DNA of 64,000 bases from Streptomyces sp. GS7 (lineage in GTDB: Bacteria > Actinomycetota > Actinomycetes > Streptomycetales > Streptomycetaceae): NCBI RefSeq assembly GCF_009834125.1, contig NZ_CP047146.1:1853501-1917500 (forward strand), given 5' to 3'. The first letter of the stretch is position 1, and each line of letters begins with the position of its first letter. Under the pieces are notes generated by a model. The model searched no databases, had not been told where the DNA came from, and saw only the letters and a program-made list of their open reading frames with translations. Shown piece after piece: positions 36,701 to 44,219 of the stretch. The position numbers and the translations under genes were made by a program.

Positions 36701-37495
36701 CCGGACGCGGCCGGCATCGGCCCCGTTCACGTCTTCCGCAGCCAGGACGACGCGGGCCTGCCGATCGTGTTCGCCCTGGATGCCGCCGACCCCCAGAACC
36801 TGAAGTGGACGGCGCTCACCGTCCTCGACGACAGTGAAGCCGTCCTGGACACCGACGAGCACAAACAGCGCTGGCGATCCTGGCTGTACTGGACCAACCT
36901 CACCCAGTTCCTGTCCCGGGCCGGCGGGGATGGTGTCCAGCTCGCGGCCAGCAAGGCCGCCGATTTCGAGGCCGAAGTCCTCGCCGTATGCGGCGGACTC
37001 GGCGAACTCGACTCCCTCATCGGTGCCCTGGCCCCCGCCCCCACCGCATCCGAGCTGCCCGCGGCCGTGGTCGAACCCGTCGACCCGGACCCGGACTACG
37101 ACTCGGCCGCCGAAGCCGCCGTGGCCCAGGCCCTGCGCGACGCACTGTGGGACGAGGAGATCCTGGACATCCTCCACGACGACCCTGACGAAGCACCCGA
37201 GTTGCTCCGTCTCGCTGAGATGCTCGCCGACCGCGGCAAGAAGGCGCCCGTCTTCGGCTACGAACTGGGCACCAGCCGGTGGCCGGCCGACTTCGCCTGG
37301 CACACCCACGGCGTCAAGGTCGCCGTGGTCGCCGCCCACCATGGCACGGACGACGACGAGGCCCAGCGACGCGACGCCGCCTACACCAAGGACGGCTGGA
37401 CGGTCCACACCGCCGCCGAGTGGCTCGACCACCTCGGCGAACTGCTCGCCACGCTCCCCGACACGCACGACACGGAAGAAGGCACCGCCCGATGA
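30722..37495 (+). CDS. 2257-aa DEAD/DEAH helicase with C-terminal DUF1998 (DruE-like or DrmA-DrmB-type fusion)
   Basis: This very large SF2 helicase has Walker A TGTGSGKTESFLYPV (~residue 103), motif Ia FLYPMNALATDQAQRI, DExH as VVVDEFHTYDGAQGTD (~226), a helicase C half with SCTPTLEMGIDIGDLSAVVL and motif VI QQVGRAGRRTG (~1115). A DUF1998-type module follows with FDSLPGGTGYLDRL (~1663) and a zinc-like cluster CPCAEERRRACHRCLHRY. Other Cys pairs (CPGCGYV / CPRCKTA, CPVCFW) suggest further metal sites. The last ~200 residues look like a separate domain with EYE-type acidic stretches. The YPMNAL and PGGTGYL signatures match DruE/MrfA-type helicases; DISARM normally splits helicase and DUF1998 into DrmA and DrmB. 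GTG 30722 and the stop at 37495 both overlap neighbouring genes by 4 nt. Confidence 0.88.
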   Translation: MRPTLQARGLKESLLQYLSTTYALSDEGAREALHRFLGDETSGMFRGPFLRIRTPFTAADDGWRKHLEWQREGFTPYAHQALAFARLTSANGHTPQPTLVTTGTGSGKTESFLYPVLDHCRREREAGKTGVKAVFLYPMNALATDQAQRINELLTQNEAELGKLWAGLYIGDRGATRYEKVRTRRSDMQLSPPDVLITNYKMLDLLLQREDDAQLWRGADIRYVVVDEFHTYDGAQGTDVAMLLRRLASAVGVSEKGRPLGPICPVATSATLASGTDDDGVARLLGVATDVFGTEFTAESIVGENRLSVEEFIPLGDVTMQRLPTPDELLALPDPASGDKEAVLDLIEAVTGVRDDDPFLLGENLKRHLFTRAVMQALDGEVKTSPEVLDIMWRAGAAGWSEAVARQPEKAAEALARFVALLSYARDPKSPPGEPRPFVHVEVHQWARSVSRLLRGVLPWPKAEFRWDVAGTADASESDSGRAAPVTTATSGQRANLFLPAVYCRDCGRSGWAVFSPESDDHEVQFDTYRIRRASLGQDKARVRNLIAATEREAREGSGAAPMAAGGRGTNGASGGQGAGGVLMVLDGAHKRLRVPDPLNDYDKDTKDPRLTARDSAFVLVHFGGTVANTAAREDWCPACGERNAIRYLGTGSAAMAAASITQLFTGGELNKKLHEDKTLMFNDSVQDAAHRAGFVANRSYTFSLRALLAKHLRHEEPTALNDLIANVVEATTDKDTLAAVVPPDLHVYKGVEKLLSGEGRGGGLPVWRLIGQRLAFEALMEFGFRSRNGRTLELTRTAAAQVRLDDPAAVVALVRRVHEECVRDGVPLIAQEDARYLAFVRIFLERLRTRGAVAHKWLDKYVDEAGVSRYFIWGKRARGMRAFPKRVAAPVFLLNGPKNGSEFDFAAGRLSWYERWAGRCLELPREMAPEFWARLLPELAALGLLSVRTPRDTSLRVYGLKPGNIEAQLLDDEQVRHAYVRCPVCFWEQTVHPSLLSQWHEQPCPSYRCRRGRLVAGDRPEGLGIHHRDRDYTKDYYRRLYRGAGTYQVVTAEHTGMLTRPQREEVEKAFKRREGFKDPNVLSCTPTLEMGIDIGDLSAVVLAALPRRAASYAQQVGRAGRRTGNAFLLTIPDRRRRDLYFLERPRDLIAGTIVPPGCYLSAVEILRRQYLAHLLDLAAAGRLVRADGVVLRAMPHKAPRLFGPSGYLTDLVELAIAQGAELADGFLELFPTGVSDEAQQDLRTYATHDLRSDVEEAEREWFRSQEALRARLKEIDEAHGELHESDPDQARQKAELDAERRGVGRRLMNLGDTPSQTALCDLGLLPNYALIDSTTVLSATLYGESESDPTKYTSDTYSYERPRRIALEELAPGNTFYVNGYKHQISGLEIATGGQQEWRTWRICPGCGYVRTEDAAEDRSPCPRCKTAHIADDGSCLFQIVEPATVTSRDKREDAHIRDDKDDRDRRFYAVVDAVDIPVEEIERGKSWRHDHQTFGVDYCRSAMIRRINVGPVRYDAPARDDFAGHLVRLNPFHVCTACGAASADGQPVITHDTDELDSLAARSGRLKHHRPWCPLRRGKKTDAREEPVLLAHTLRTEALRVLLPAATADVDAKVHSFRAALRLGVDLHYGGDPQHLATTVASMPDTDSGERRWFLVLFDSLPGGTGYLDRLTDPVAFRDTLMKAYELLKECPCAEERRRACHRCLHRYTPEFFQDIVSRQFAVTMLESLLFKGDGSDGWEWSEVDHTGLVGLDAQVESDLEARFLAALREWVKVTGDASLDEDGHASGHLRFTTAPGGDGDSGMMHWRLTAQQRLAGTVSDFTFTRVDGPTQSVKVYLEGFRFHASREHNEIAADADKRTRLRADGETVFQITWADIDLFEQRPTRVKPVWPPYRGTAQEQAKTAYEQYGGQRAHFAPAVFANPIDTLIAYLRDPDAERWARRAQALVTGLTAQPGTTPVVATGRRSELVAALREELATFTAADRHDQPLVPDAAGIGPVHVFRSQDDAGLPIVFALDAADPQNLKWTALTVLDDSEAVLDTDEHKQRWRSWLYWTNLTQFLSRAGGDGVQLAASKAADFEAEVLAVCGGLGELDSLIGALAPAPTASELPAAVVEPVDPDPDYDSAAEAAVAQALRDALWDEEILDILHDDPDEAPELLRLAEMLADRGKKAPVFGYELGTSRWPADFAWHTHGVKVAVVAAHHGTDDDEAQRRDAAYTKDGWTVHTAAEWLDHLGELLATLPDTHDTEEGTAR

Positions 37496-39801
37496 CCGCC
37501 CGGCTCAGCCTGTACCGCAAGGCCGAACAGGAGTTGTACAAGCTCGACCGCTCGGTCAAGGCCCAGTTCTACGACTTCTGCCACAACTTCCGTAACAACC
37601 CCGACCTCCCCGGGCTGCGGAAGAAGAAGCTCAAGGGCGACTCCCGGATCCACTCTGTCCGCGTTTCCCAGGACTACCGGGCTCTGCTCACCAAGACCGG
37701 CGTCGACACGGACGGCACTGAGAGCTGGCTGGTCATCGCCGTCCGCCACCGCCGCGATGTCTACGAAGAACTCCAGGTCGCCGTCAACCGGGTCACCGGC
37801 GAGATCGAGTTCGTCGACCTCGCCGTCGTCGGCGACAGCGCCCTGCGCCGCGCCGGCATCACCCTCACCCCGGCCGAACCGGAACCACACGCCCCCAAGC
37901 CCGCCCCCGAACCGGAACCCGAGCCCGCCGAACCACCGCTGCTGGCCACGTACCGGGCAGAGCAGCTGCGCGACCTCGGCGTCGCGGAACAGCTCGTCGA
38001 GCTGGCCCTCACCGTGACCACCAGCGCCGAACTCGACCAGCTCGTCGAGGGCGCACCCCTGCTGTCCAAGGACGTCCTCTACGGGCTCGCCGCCGGCATG
38101 GACATTGACGACGTACGCAAGGAGATCACCGCACCGGTCGAACTCGACCAGCGCCCTGACCCCAACGACTTCGCCACCGCCCTTGCCCGCACCAAGGTCA
38201 CCACGGTCGACGACGCCGTACGCGCCGCCATCGAGGAAGGCGACTTCCGCGCCTGGAAGGTCTTTCTCCACCCCACGCAGGAACGGATCGTCCACCGCCA
38301 CTACGAGGGCCCCGCCCGGGTCTCCGGCGGCCCCGGAACCGGCAAGACCATCGTCGCCCTGCACCGCGTCAAGCACCTCGCCGAACAACTGCCCCCCGGC
38401 CGCAACAAGCCGATCCTGCTGACCTCCTTCACCAAGAACCTCACCACCGACCTGCGCCTCAGGCTCGCCTCACTGGTCGGCCCCGGCCTGCTCGCCCGTG
38501 TCGACATCGCCCACGTCGACCAGATGGTCGGCCGCGTCCTGGGGGAGAACACGGCCCCCGGCCGCGGCAGGCAACGCGTCTACGACACCGCGGCACTCGG
38601 AGAAATGCGCCAGATGCTGGCCGAACTCGACGACCGGCGCTTCGAACCGGAATTCGTCATCGAGGAGTGGGAGCAGGTCATTCTTGGCCAGTCGATCCTC
38701 ACCCGCTCCGACTACTTCAAGGCACGCCGGGCCGGGCGCGGCCGGGGGCTGACCCGCCCCGAACGCGCCCACATCTGGAAACTCATCGATCAGTTCACCG
38801 CTCGCCTCGACAAACTCGGCGTCGAAACCTGGGGTCAGGCCGCCGAACGCGCCGCCCGCTTCGAGATCGAACGCGCTGCGAAGATCAAGGCCCGCCGCGA
38901 GTACAAGGAAGAGGTCGGCGGCAAGGACCTCATTCACCGCGACAACAGCTCCGGCATGCGCTACCTCGGCTACCGCTACCGTCACATCATCGTCGACGAA
39001 GCCCAGGACCTGCGTCCGGCGCACTGGAAAATGCTCCGGGCCATGGCCGACCCCGACCAGCCCAACGATCTGTTCATCGCCGGAGACACCCACCAGCGCA
39101 TCTACTACGACTACCAGATCGCCCTCGGTGCCCTCGGCATCCACATCCGGGGCCGTTCCTCCCGCCTGACCCTCAGCTACCGGACCACCAGGGAGATCCT
39201 GGCCGAAGCCCTCCGCGTCGTCGACCCCACCGACAACAAGCAGAAGATCACCTTCGACGACCTCGACGACGGCACCGACAACCTCGCCGGATACCGCTCC
39301 GTCCTTCATGGCCCGAAGCCCGTCTTCGTCCCCTACCGCACCTGGGACGACGAACTCGCCGGACTTGCCACCACCCTCACCACTTGGCGCGACGATCTCT
39401 CCACTGACGAACACGGCGCCCCCCGTGACCCCAGCGGCCACATCGCCGTATGCGTCGCCGACCGCGAGATGGTCAGCCAGACCATGTACTACCTCACCAC
39501 CAAGGCGGGCATCACCTGCGCCGAGCTCACCAAGGAAGGCCCCAAGGGCGACGGCGAAGTCCACGTCGGCACCATGCACCGCTTCAAGGGCCTCGAATAC
39601 CAACGGCTCGCCGTCGTCGGAGCCAGCGACGGCATCATCCCGCGCACCAGCGCCATCGAGCGCTACCGCGCCGAGGACCCGCCCCGATACGAACGCGAAC
39701 AACGCAAGGCACGCTCCCTGCTCTTCGTCGCCTCCACCCGCGCCCGCGACGCCCTGACCATCAGCTGGCACGGCAAACCCAGCCCGTACCTCCCCGTCTG
39801 A
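37492..39801 (+). CDS. RelE-like domain fused to UvrD-type helicase
   Basis: This 769-aa protein has residues 1-~105 resembling RelE/ParE toxins (KAEQELYKLDRSVKAQFYDF; LRKKKLKGDSRIHSVRVSQD then YRALLT; VIAVRHRRDVYEEL). A Pro/Glu-rich linker follows, then an SF1 helicase with Walker A SGGPGTGKTIVALHR (~278), Walker B HIIVDEAQDLRPAHW (~501), LSYRTTREI, MHRFKGLEYQ and a final VASTRARDALTISW motif. The arrangement resembles actinobacterial 'UvrD-helicase domain' proteins carrying an N-terminal toxin-like fold. ATG 37492 overlaps the stop of the large helicase (ATGA), making it the fourth coupled gene. It occupies the place where class 1 DISARM has the PLD protein DrmC. Whether the RelE-like part is a nuclease or a binding module is not known. 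Confidence 0.82.
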   Translation: MTARLSLYRKAEQELYKLDRSVKAQFYDFCHNFRNNPDLPGLRKKKLKGDSRIHSVRVSQDYRALLTKTGVDTDGTESWLVIAVRHRRDVYEELQVAVNRVTGEIEFVDLAVVGDSALRRAGITLTPAEPEPHAPKPAPEPEPEPAEPPLLATYRAEQLRDLGVAEQLVELALTVTTSAELDQLVEGAPLLSKDVLYGLAAGMDIDDVRKEITAPVELDQRPDPNDFATALARTKVTTVDDAVRAAIEEGDFRAWKVFLHPTQERIVHRHYEGPARVSGGPGTGKTIVALHRVKHLAEQLPPGRNKPILLTSFTKNLTTDLRLRLASLVGPGLLARVDIAHVDQMVGRVLGENTAPGRGRQRVYDTAALGEMRQMLAELDDRRFEPEFVIEEWEQVILGQSILTRSDYFKARRAGRGRGLTRPERAHIWKLIDQFTARLDKLGVETWGQAAERAARFEIERAAKIKARREYKEEVGGKDLIHRDNSSGMRYLGYRYRHIIVDEAQDLRPAHWKMLRAMADPDQPNDLFIAGDTHQRIYYDYQIALGALGIHIRGRSSRLTLSYRTTREILAEALRVVDPTDNKQKITFDDLDDGTDNLAGYRSVLHGPKPVFVPYRTWDDELAGLATTLTTWRDDLSTDEHGAPRDPSGHIAVCVADREMVSQTMYYLTTKAGITCAELTKEGPKGDGEVHVGTMHRFKGLEYQRLAVVGASDGIIPRTSAIERYRAEDPPRYEREQRKARSLLFVASTRARDALTISWHGKPSPYLPV

Positions 39802-39865
39802 GCCGCAGCGCGCTGCGGTGCCGCACGCCTCGTACGGCACCGCAGCCAGGGCCATCGGTGCCGAG

Positions 39866-40933
39866 CTACGGCAGGGCGTTCCCCGCGCGAGACAGCGAAC
39901 TCGCCTCGTACCGCAACTGATAGGTGCGCACACCCGCGCCGTTCACGCGGTACAGCGTGATCGCCGACAGGAACTGCTCCTTGACCTCGACGGTGCGGCG
40001 GCGCTCCTTCTCCTCGACGCCGCTGATCCAGTCCTCGACGTGCTCCGGGAGCTTGAACGCCAACTCGTAGGCGCCGACCGCGTCCGCGGGCGACACCGTC
40101 CACTCCGCCGCAGCTCCCACCCCACGCCGCCGGATCCGCACCGCGTGGTCCGGCCTCGCCTCCGCGTACTCCAGAAACGCCCGGTGATCGTCAGCAGCAA
40201 GCGGCAGGATGAACGGCGCCGAGGGAAAGCCGAGCAGCAGCTCTGCGTCACTGCGCTGCCGTAATACAGCGGCGAACTCGGCGACCGCGGCACCAGCCAC
40301 CTCCATGAACTTCCCATCGGCATCGGATGGAGGCGGCAACAGGTGCAGCGGAGACGTCCCCAGTGCCCGCCGCAGCTCCGTGCGCATCCAGTTCACAGGA
40401 AAGGGAACCGACGCGGGCAGGTGCTTCTGCGCCTTGGACAGACTCGATGCCGTGGCTCCAATATGGCCGAGCAGCCAGGCGAATGAAGCGCCGGACAGAT
40501 CCACCAGGGAGATCTGGTGGGCGAGCGCGTACTTCTGAGCATCCGCCGTGAAGCCGCCCGCGGAGAACAGGGCGTACGAGTATTTGAAACGCTGCCTCGG
40601 CCGCGTCCCCGCGTGCGTCATGAAGTTCTCGTTCACGTCGTGCACGACGCCGTGGGCGTTCCGTACGACCTCCAGCCCGCAGCGACCCTGGTAATACTTG
40701 GCCTCCAGGAACAGCCGTACCGGCATGGAGAACGCCGGCGTGAACGCGAACTCCCCAAGTACATCCACCTGATGCAGGGCGCCACGCCCACGAACCCGGA
40801 GAGTGTTGCTCTCACTGACCAGCTCGACGGGATCCTGGTCCTCGTGGACGAGCAGCCGGTAACCGCTGAATCGGAGCAACCAGGCCAGCGACTCTTCCAG
40901 TAAGTAGCCTCTCAACGAGGAGTCCTTGAGCAC
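39866..40933 (-). CDS. PD-(D/E)XK nuclease-like protein
   Basis: This 355-aa protein has an N-terminal half that looks like a restriction-endonuclease fold. LRGYLLEESLAWLLRFSGYR (helix with Glu) is followed by HQVDVLGEFAF and LFLEAKYYQGRC, giving the spaced D...ExK catalytic triad of Mrr-like/PD-(D/E)XK enzymes. It then has QRFKYSYALFSAGGFTADAQ. The C-terminal half is helical and unassigned. It is convergent with the UvrD-type gene, 64 bp away, and is likely a nuclease accessory of the same island. Recognition sequence and whether it depends on methylation are unknown. Confidence 0.75.
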   Translation of the reverse strand: MLKDSSLRGYLLEESLAWLLRFSGYRLLVHEDQDPVELVSESNTLRVRGRGALHQVDVLGEFAFTPAFSMPVRLFLEAKYYQGRCGLEVVRNAHGVVHDVNENFMTHAGTRPRQRFKYSYALFSAGGFTADAQKYALAHQISLVDLSGASFAWLLGHIGATASSLSKAQKHLPASVPFPVNWMRTELRRALGTSPLHLLPPPSDADGKFMEVAGAAVAEFAAVLRQRSDAELLLGFPSAPFILPLAADDHRAFLEYAEARPDHAVRIRRRGVGAAAEWTVSPADAVGAYELAFKLPEHVEDWISGVEEKERRRTVEVKEQFLSAITLYRVNGAGVRTYQLRYEASSLSRAGNALP

Positions 40934-40990
40934 CCCTTGCGCCCTCTCTCTGAGTCGATCACGCAGAGCCAGACGCGATCATCTCATCCG

Positions 40991-41092
40991 GCATGAGCAT
41001 GAAAGCGATCAGGCCAGGGCCGATTGACTGCAGCCGCCCTTCCTCGTTGCGTCAGGCCGCCTCGAACGCTCGCCGTATCAGCGATCCCGCCT
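40991..41092 (-). repeat. Right partner of the direct repeat flanking the defence module
   Basis: 40991-41033 matches 20438-20480, and 41036-41092 matches the segment 20521-20574, with small differences. The matching third block lies inside the adjacent gene at 41676-41718. Same orientation as the left copy, so recombination between them would remove about 20.5 kb including the kinase and helicase operon. Confidence 0.8.
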
Positions 41093-41990
41093 TCTCCAGG
41101 TCGGCCGCCGAGGCGATCCGCAGCTCCAGGTCGCCCGTCCCGAGATGGCCGATGCCGCGCATGTCGCGGGAGAAGCCCTCCTCCAGCTCGACCGTGTCCG
41201 GGTCGACTCTGAGGTAGATCAGGAGCACCTCGTGCTTCGGGCGGAAGACGACCGAGGCGAGGTTCACCATGCGCCGGTAGGCGATGTAGTGCTTCAGCGG
41301 AGCCACCTCGACCTCGCCCCACGCGGTCAGGGACTCGTCCAGTTCGGCGTACAGGTCCCGCAGGCAAGCCGGGGGTGCGCCCGGGACCGCCTGGACTGAC
41401 GGCCTCCCGCCCCTGCCGGCGGCACCGGCTGTGATCTCCCGCTCCCGATGCTGCCGCCGAGCCGGAGCCTGGCTCGGAGAGCCGGGTGTGGACTCGATCA
41501 GCAACAGGCTCAGTAGCCCGCCATCGAAGATGCGGTAGCGCACCAGGTCGATCCGCTCGCGCAGTCGCTGCACCGCGACCCGGTCGTGGTGGGAGAAGCT
41601 GGCCGCGATACAGACCATCCGCGGGTTCCGCCAGTCGATCGACTCGGCTGCGTCAGCACCCAGCTTCTCCTTGACCAGTGCCTCGAACTCGTGATGCGCC
41701 GATTCCAGCCACGACAGGTAGGAGACGGCGTGCGACAGGACCCCGCTGTCGGAGCCCTTCTTGTACTCGATCAGCGCAGGCGTGCCGTTCTCGTCCAGGC
41801 CGAGCGAGTCTATCCGGCCCCGGTGCCAAGGCCCCGTCGCGTACTCCGACGCCAGGAAGCGGATGCCGAGCATGGCCTCCATGCTTGCCTCGATCCGGCG
41901 CTGCAGCTCGACCTCCAGCGCCACCGTCGAACCGCACAGCTCGACGTCCCGGCCGTCGGCATCGAGCCGAAACAGCTTCAGGTCGCTCAC
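41052..41990 (-). CDS. DUF91/NucS-like N-terminus with DUF5655 C-terminus, putative nuclease
   Basis: This 312-aa protein has an N-terminal part with the PD-(D/E)XK-type signature GRIDSLGLDENGTPALIEYK (Asp, then E-Y-K), followed by SYLSWLESAHHEF, as in DUF91/endonuclease NucS-like proteins. After a low-complexity linker (~residues 190-215) the C-terminus matches DUF5655: APLKHYIAYRRMVNLASVVF, LIYLRVDPDTVELEEG, DMRGIGHLGTGDLELRI. GTG 41990 was chosen, giving VSDLKLFRLD; an upstream ATG (42020) is possible. A shortened relic of this gene lies at 20.5 kb. Such proteins are common in defence islands; the substrate is unknown. Confidence 0.75.
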   Translation of the reverse strand: MSDLKLFRLDADGRDVELCGSTVALEVELQRRIEASMEAMLGIRFLASEYATGPWHRGRIDSLGLDENGTPALIEYKKGSDSGVLSHAVSYLSWLESAHHEFEALVKEKLGADAAESIDWRNPRMVCIAASFSHHDRVAVQRLRERIDLVRYRIFDGGLLSLLLIESTPGSPSQAPARRQHREREITAGAAGRGGRPSVQAVPGAPPACLRDLYAELDESLTAWGEVEVAPLKHYIAYRRMVNLASVVFRPKHEVLLIYLRVDPDTVELEEGFSRDMRGIGHLGTGDLELRIASAADLEKAGSLIRRAFEAA

Positions 41991-42065
41991 CAGTGGTTCC
42001 CCCTGTTGCGTCTGAGCCAACTACGGGACAATCCGTCAGGGCTTCGATCTATTCCTTCAAGCACG

Positions 42066-42095
42066 GAGCCGCTGGCCGTCGGTAGCCAGCGGCTC
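42066..42095. terminator. Terminator-like hairpin
   Basis: GAGCCGCTGGC and GCCAGCGGCTC form an 11-bp perfect stem with an 8-nt loop. It is not directly after any gene's stop, so its direction is unclear. Confidence 0.55.
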
Positions 42096-42238
42096 CCGCC
42101 TTGACTCTTCGTCGTCGTCCCCGGTAGGACGCCGGGGCCGACCTGTTCCTGATTCACCCGCTTGAGCAGCGTCTCGCGGGATCCGATGCCCGAGGGCTGT
42201 CACTGGGCTGCCGTAGCCTGACTGGCATGCTGCTACGC

Positions 42239-42275
42239 CGCCCCCGCGCGGCCCGAAAGGCGGCGCGGGGGCGGC
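42239..42275. terminator. GC-rich hairpin
   Basis: CCGCCCCCGCGC (42239-42250) pairs with GCGCGGGGGCGG (42264-42275) around a loop containing CGAAAG. It is likely an intrinsic, U-tract-less actinobacterial terminator. Confidence 0.5.
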
Positions 42276-42677
42276 TGATTTCGGCATGGCTCTGGGGCGT
42301 AGGAACATCACCTGGGTACTGCCAGCCACTGGGGTGGTCGCCGGACGATAGCTCTGTGTGTGATGCACCCTGCGGAAGAAGGCCGACGCGATGTGGGATG
42401 GCCTGAATAGCCGTCAGCGTAGCTACTTTTTCACCTTACCGAATTCCTCATCCGGCCTACAGCTGACGAAGAGACAGTGGCCAGAGGCATCGTCCTGGTG
42501 TGGAGTCGAACTCCTTGATCCGTCGGGGATCGCTGTCTATCACTAAAATCCGGCATCGCCAAACCCGCGAATCTTCGGATCCTGATCCTCCCCGTGAGCG
42601 GTTCCTGCGCTGCGCCTAGCGGGGCGGTGGGAGATCAAGGCCCGCCTGACCGACGACGTTTCATCCGGAGATACGCG

Positions 42678-42956
42678 ATGCGCAACCGCACACAGCCCAC
42701 TGTCGAGACAGCGTTCATGAACGTCCAGAATGCAGCGCGGTACATGGGCATCTCGGTGAACACTCTGTACGTCTGGCGCCATCGACGTCAGGGACCCCCA
42801 GTTTCCGTATGGGGCCCAGGTGGGCGGGTCATGTATCGCCGAGACCTGCTGGATGCATGGCTGACGGAACAGCAGAACGCCGATTCACGGTCGAACCCGG
42901 CCCTCAACCCGGTGCACAAGGCCCCGCAGCGACGCCCTGTACGTCGCGCTGCCTGA
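42678..42956 (+). CDS. Excisionase-like HTH protein (Xis)
   Basis: This 92-aa small basic protein has a MerR/AlpA-type winged helix: MNVQNAARYMGISVNTLYVW, then RHRRQGPPVSVWGPGGRVMY and RRDLLDAWLTEQ. This matches the excisionase/HTH_17 family that directs integrase toward excision. ATG 42678 follows a GGAG. It lies 170 bp before int in the same direction, the usual xis-int order of actinobacterial elements. Confidence 0.85.
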   Translation: MRNRTQPTVETAFMNVQNAARYMGISVNTLYVWRHRRQGPPVSVWGPGGRVMYRRDLLDAWLTEQQNADSRSNPALNPVHKAPQRRPVRRAA

Positions 42957-43128
42957 CCGCAATAGGCGTGTCCAGTGCGGTTGGCCGTCGGTGGCCGCCC
43001 TCTCCCTAGAAAAAGTTGAAGACGTCTGCTGCATCCGGAATTTGATGCACACGGAGGTCGTCTGTGTGTGTTGTGCAGCGCCGGGTTGCGCTGAGCGAGC
43101 CAGCGGCCCGAACAAAAGGAGGTCTCGC

Positions 43129-44219
43129 GTGGCGGGGTACATAGAGGACAGGTGGCTCAAGAAGCGACCCAACAAGGAGACGGGTAAGCGCGAGCGAACT
43201 GCCCTCTGGGGGAAATGCACCCGCTACCGGGTCAAGGGAATTCCGGGCGTCCGCGACCGCTCGTTCGAGACGGTCGCGGACGCCAAGGCGTGGTTGGCCG
43301 AGACACAGACGGATTCGCGCCGTGGTGACTTCGTTGATCCACGCGACGGTGACATCAGCGTGCGTGAGTACGTCGAAAAACATTGGTGGCCGGCCCAGAT
43401 ACACCCGGCCCAGACGTTGGAAAGCATGGAGTATCGGATCTGGGGACAAGTGCTTCCGCTCATCGGCGACCTGGCGCTCCGCGATGTCGGTGTCGCCGAG
43501 CTGCGGAAGTGGTCAGCCGACGTGCAGCGCGAAGTCGGATCGGGCACTGCGTACACCGCATGGGTGTACCTCAAGGCGATCATGCAGGCTGCCGTCGAGG
43601 ACAAGCGCCTCTTCCGTAACCCATGCAAGGGCAACAGCACGATCAAGCCGCCCAAGAAGCCCGAGCGGAGGGCGCGTTCCTGGACGCAGGGCCGAGTCCA
43701 CGCGGTGCGGGAAGAGCTTCCCGATCGGTACCAGATCACAGCGGACCTTGGCGTCGGGTGCGGTCTGCGGCAGGGGGAGGCATTCGCGTTCTCCCCCGAT
43801 GATGTGCGGGGTGACCTCGTCCATATTGAGCGGCAGATTCTGCGGTACAAGTCGCAGCTCTACTTCGGTCCACCGAAGGGCGGTAAAGAGCGAGACGTAC
43901 CGGTGATGGAGGCCCTGGCCAAGCGGGTGCTGGTGCACCAGGAGCAGTTCGAGACGATCGAGGTGACCCTGCCGTGGCTCGATCCTGAGGAGTCGGACGT
44001 TCCCAGGGACGAGCGCCGTAAGGTGACGGTGCTGTTGCTGGTCACCACAACCCGTGGTGGAGCAATCAACCGGACCACGTGGAACACCAAGACGTGGAAG
44101 CCGGCCCTGGCGAAGGCTGGGGTGATTCCTCCTCTCCCGAAGCAGGAGAAGGGCGAGAAGGCCACGCGTGTGTGGGAGCCGAGCCGGGAGCACGGCTTCC
44201 ACGTCCTGCGTCACACTTA
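43129..44219 (+). pseudogene. int: Tyrosine integrase, N-terminal part, interrupted by an IS5-family element
   Basis: The gene starts at GTG 43129 with AAAGGAGG seven bases upstream. It encodes an AP2-like/SAM-like N-terminus (RSFETVADAKAWLAE), a core-binding domain (LRKWSADVQREVGSGTAYTA) and the catalytic domain with box I Arg in GVGCGLRQGEAFAF, ending at box II HGFHVLRHT. There the IS inserts and the reading frame meets TAG at once, so the catalytic tyrosine is lost. The missing end is at 45138-45303. Joining the two parts across one TTA copy gives RHTYASVMLEAG in frame, so the gene was intact until the insertion. The integrase acted at rnpB, judged by the adjacent att copy. Confidence 0.92.

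Larger units (their letters stand above)
41991..42677. other. Non-coding region upstream of xis with two strong hairpins
   Basis: This is 687 bp with no supported gene. It holds hairpins at 42066-42095 and 42239-42275 (listed separately). The rest has no clear signal. The position between the nuclease-like gene and xis/int suggests insulation of the recombination genes. Confidence 0.45.

Noticed and set aside
20716..39801. BREX or Pgl system
   Set aside because: A kinase and a large adenine methylase are present, but no PglZ phosphatase, BrxC/PglY ATPase or BrxL was seen, and the helicase set fits DISARM/Druantia parts better.
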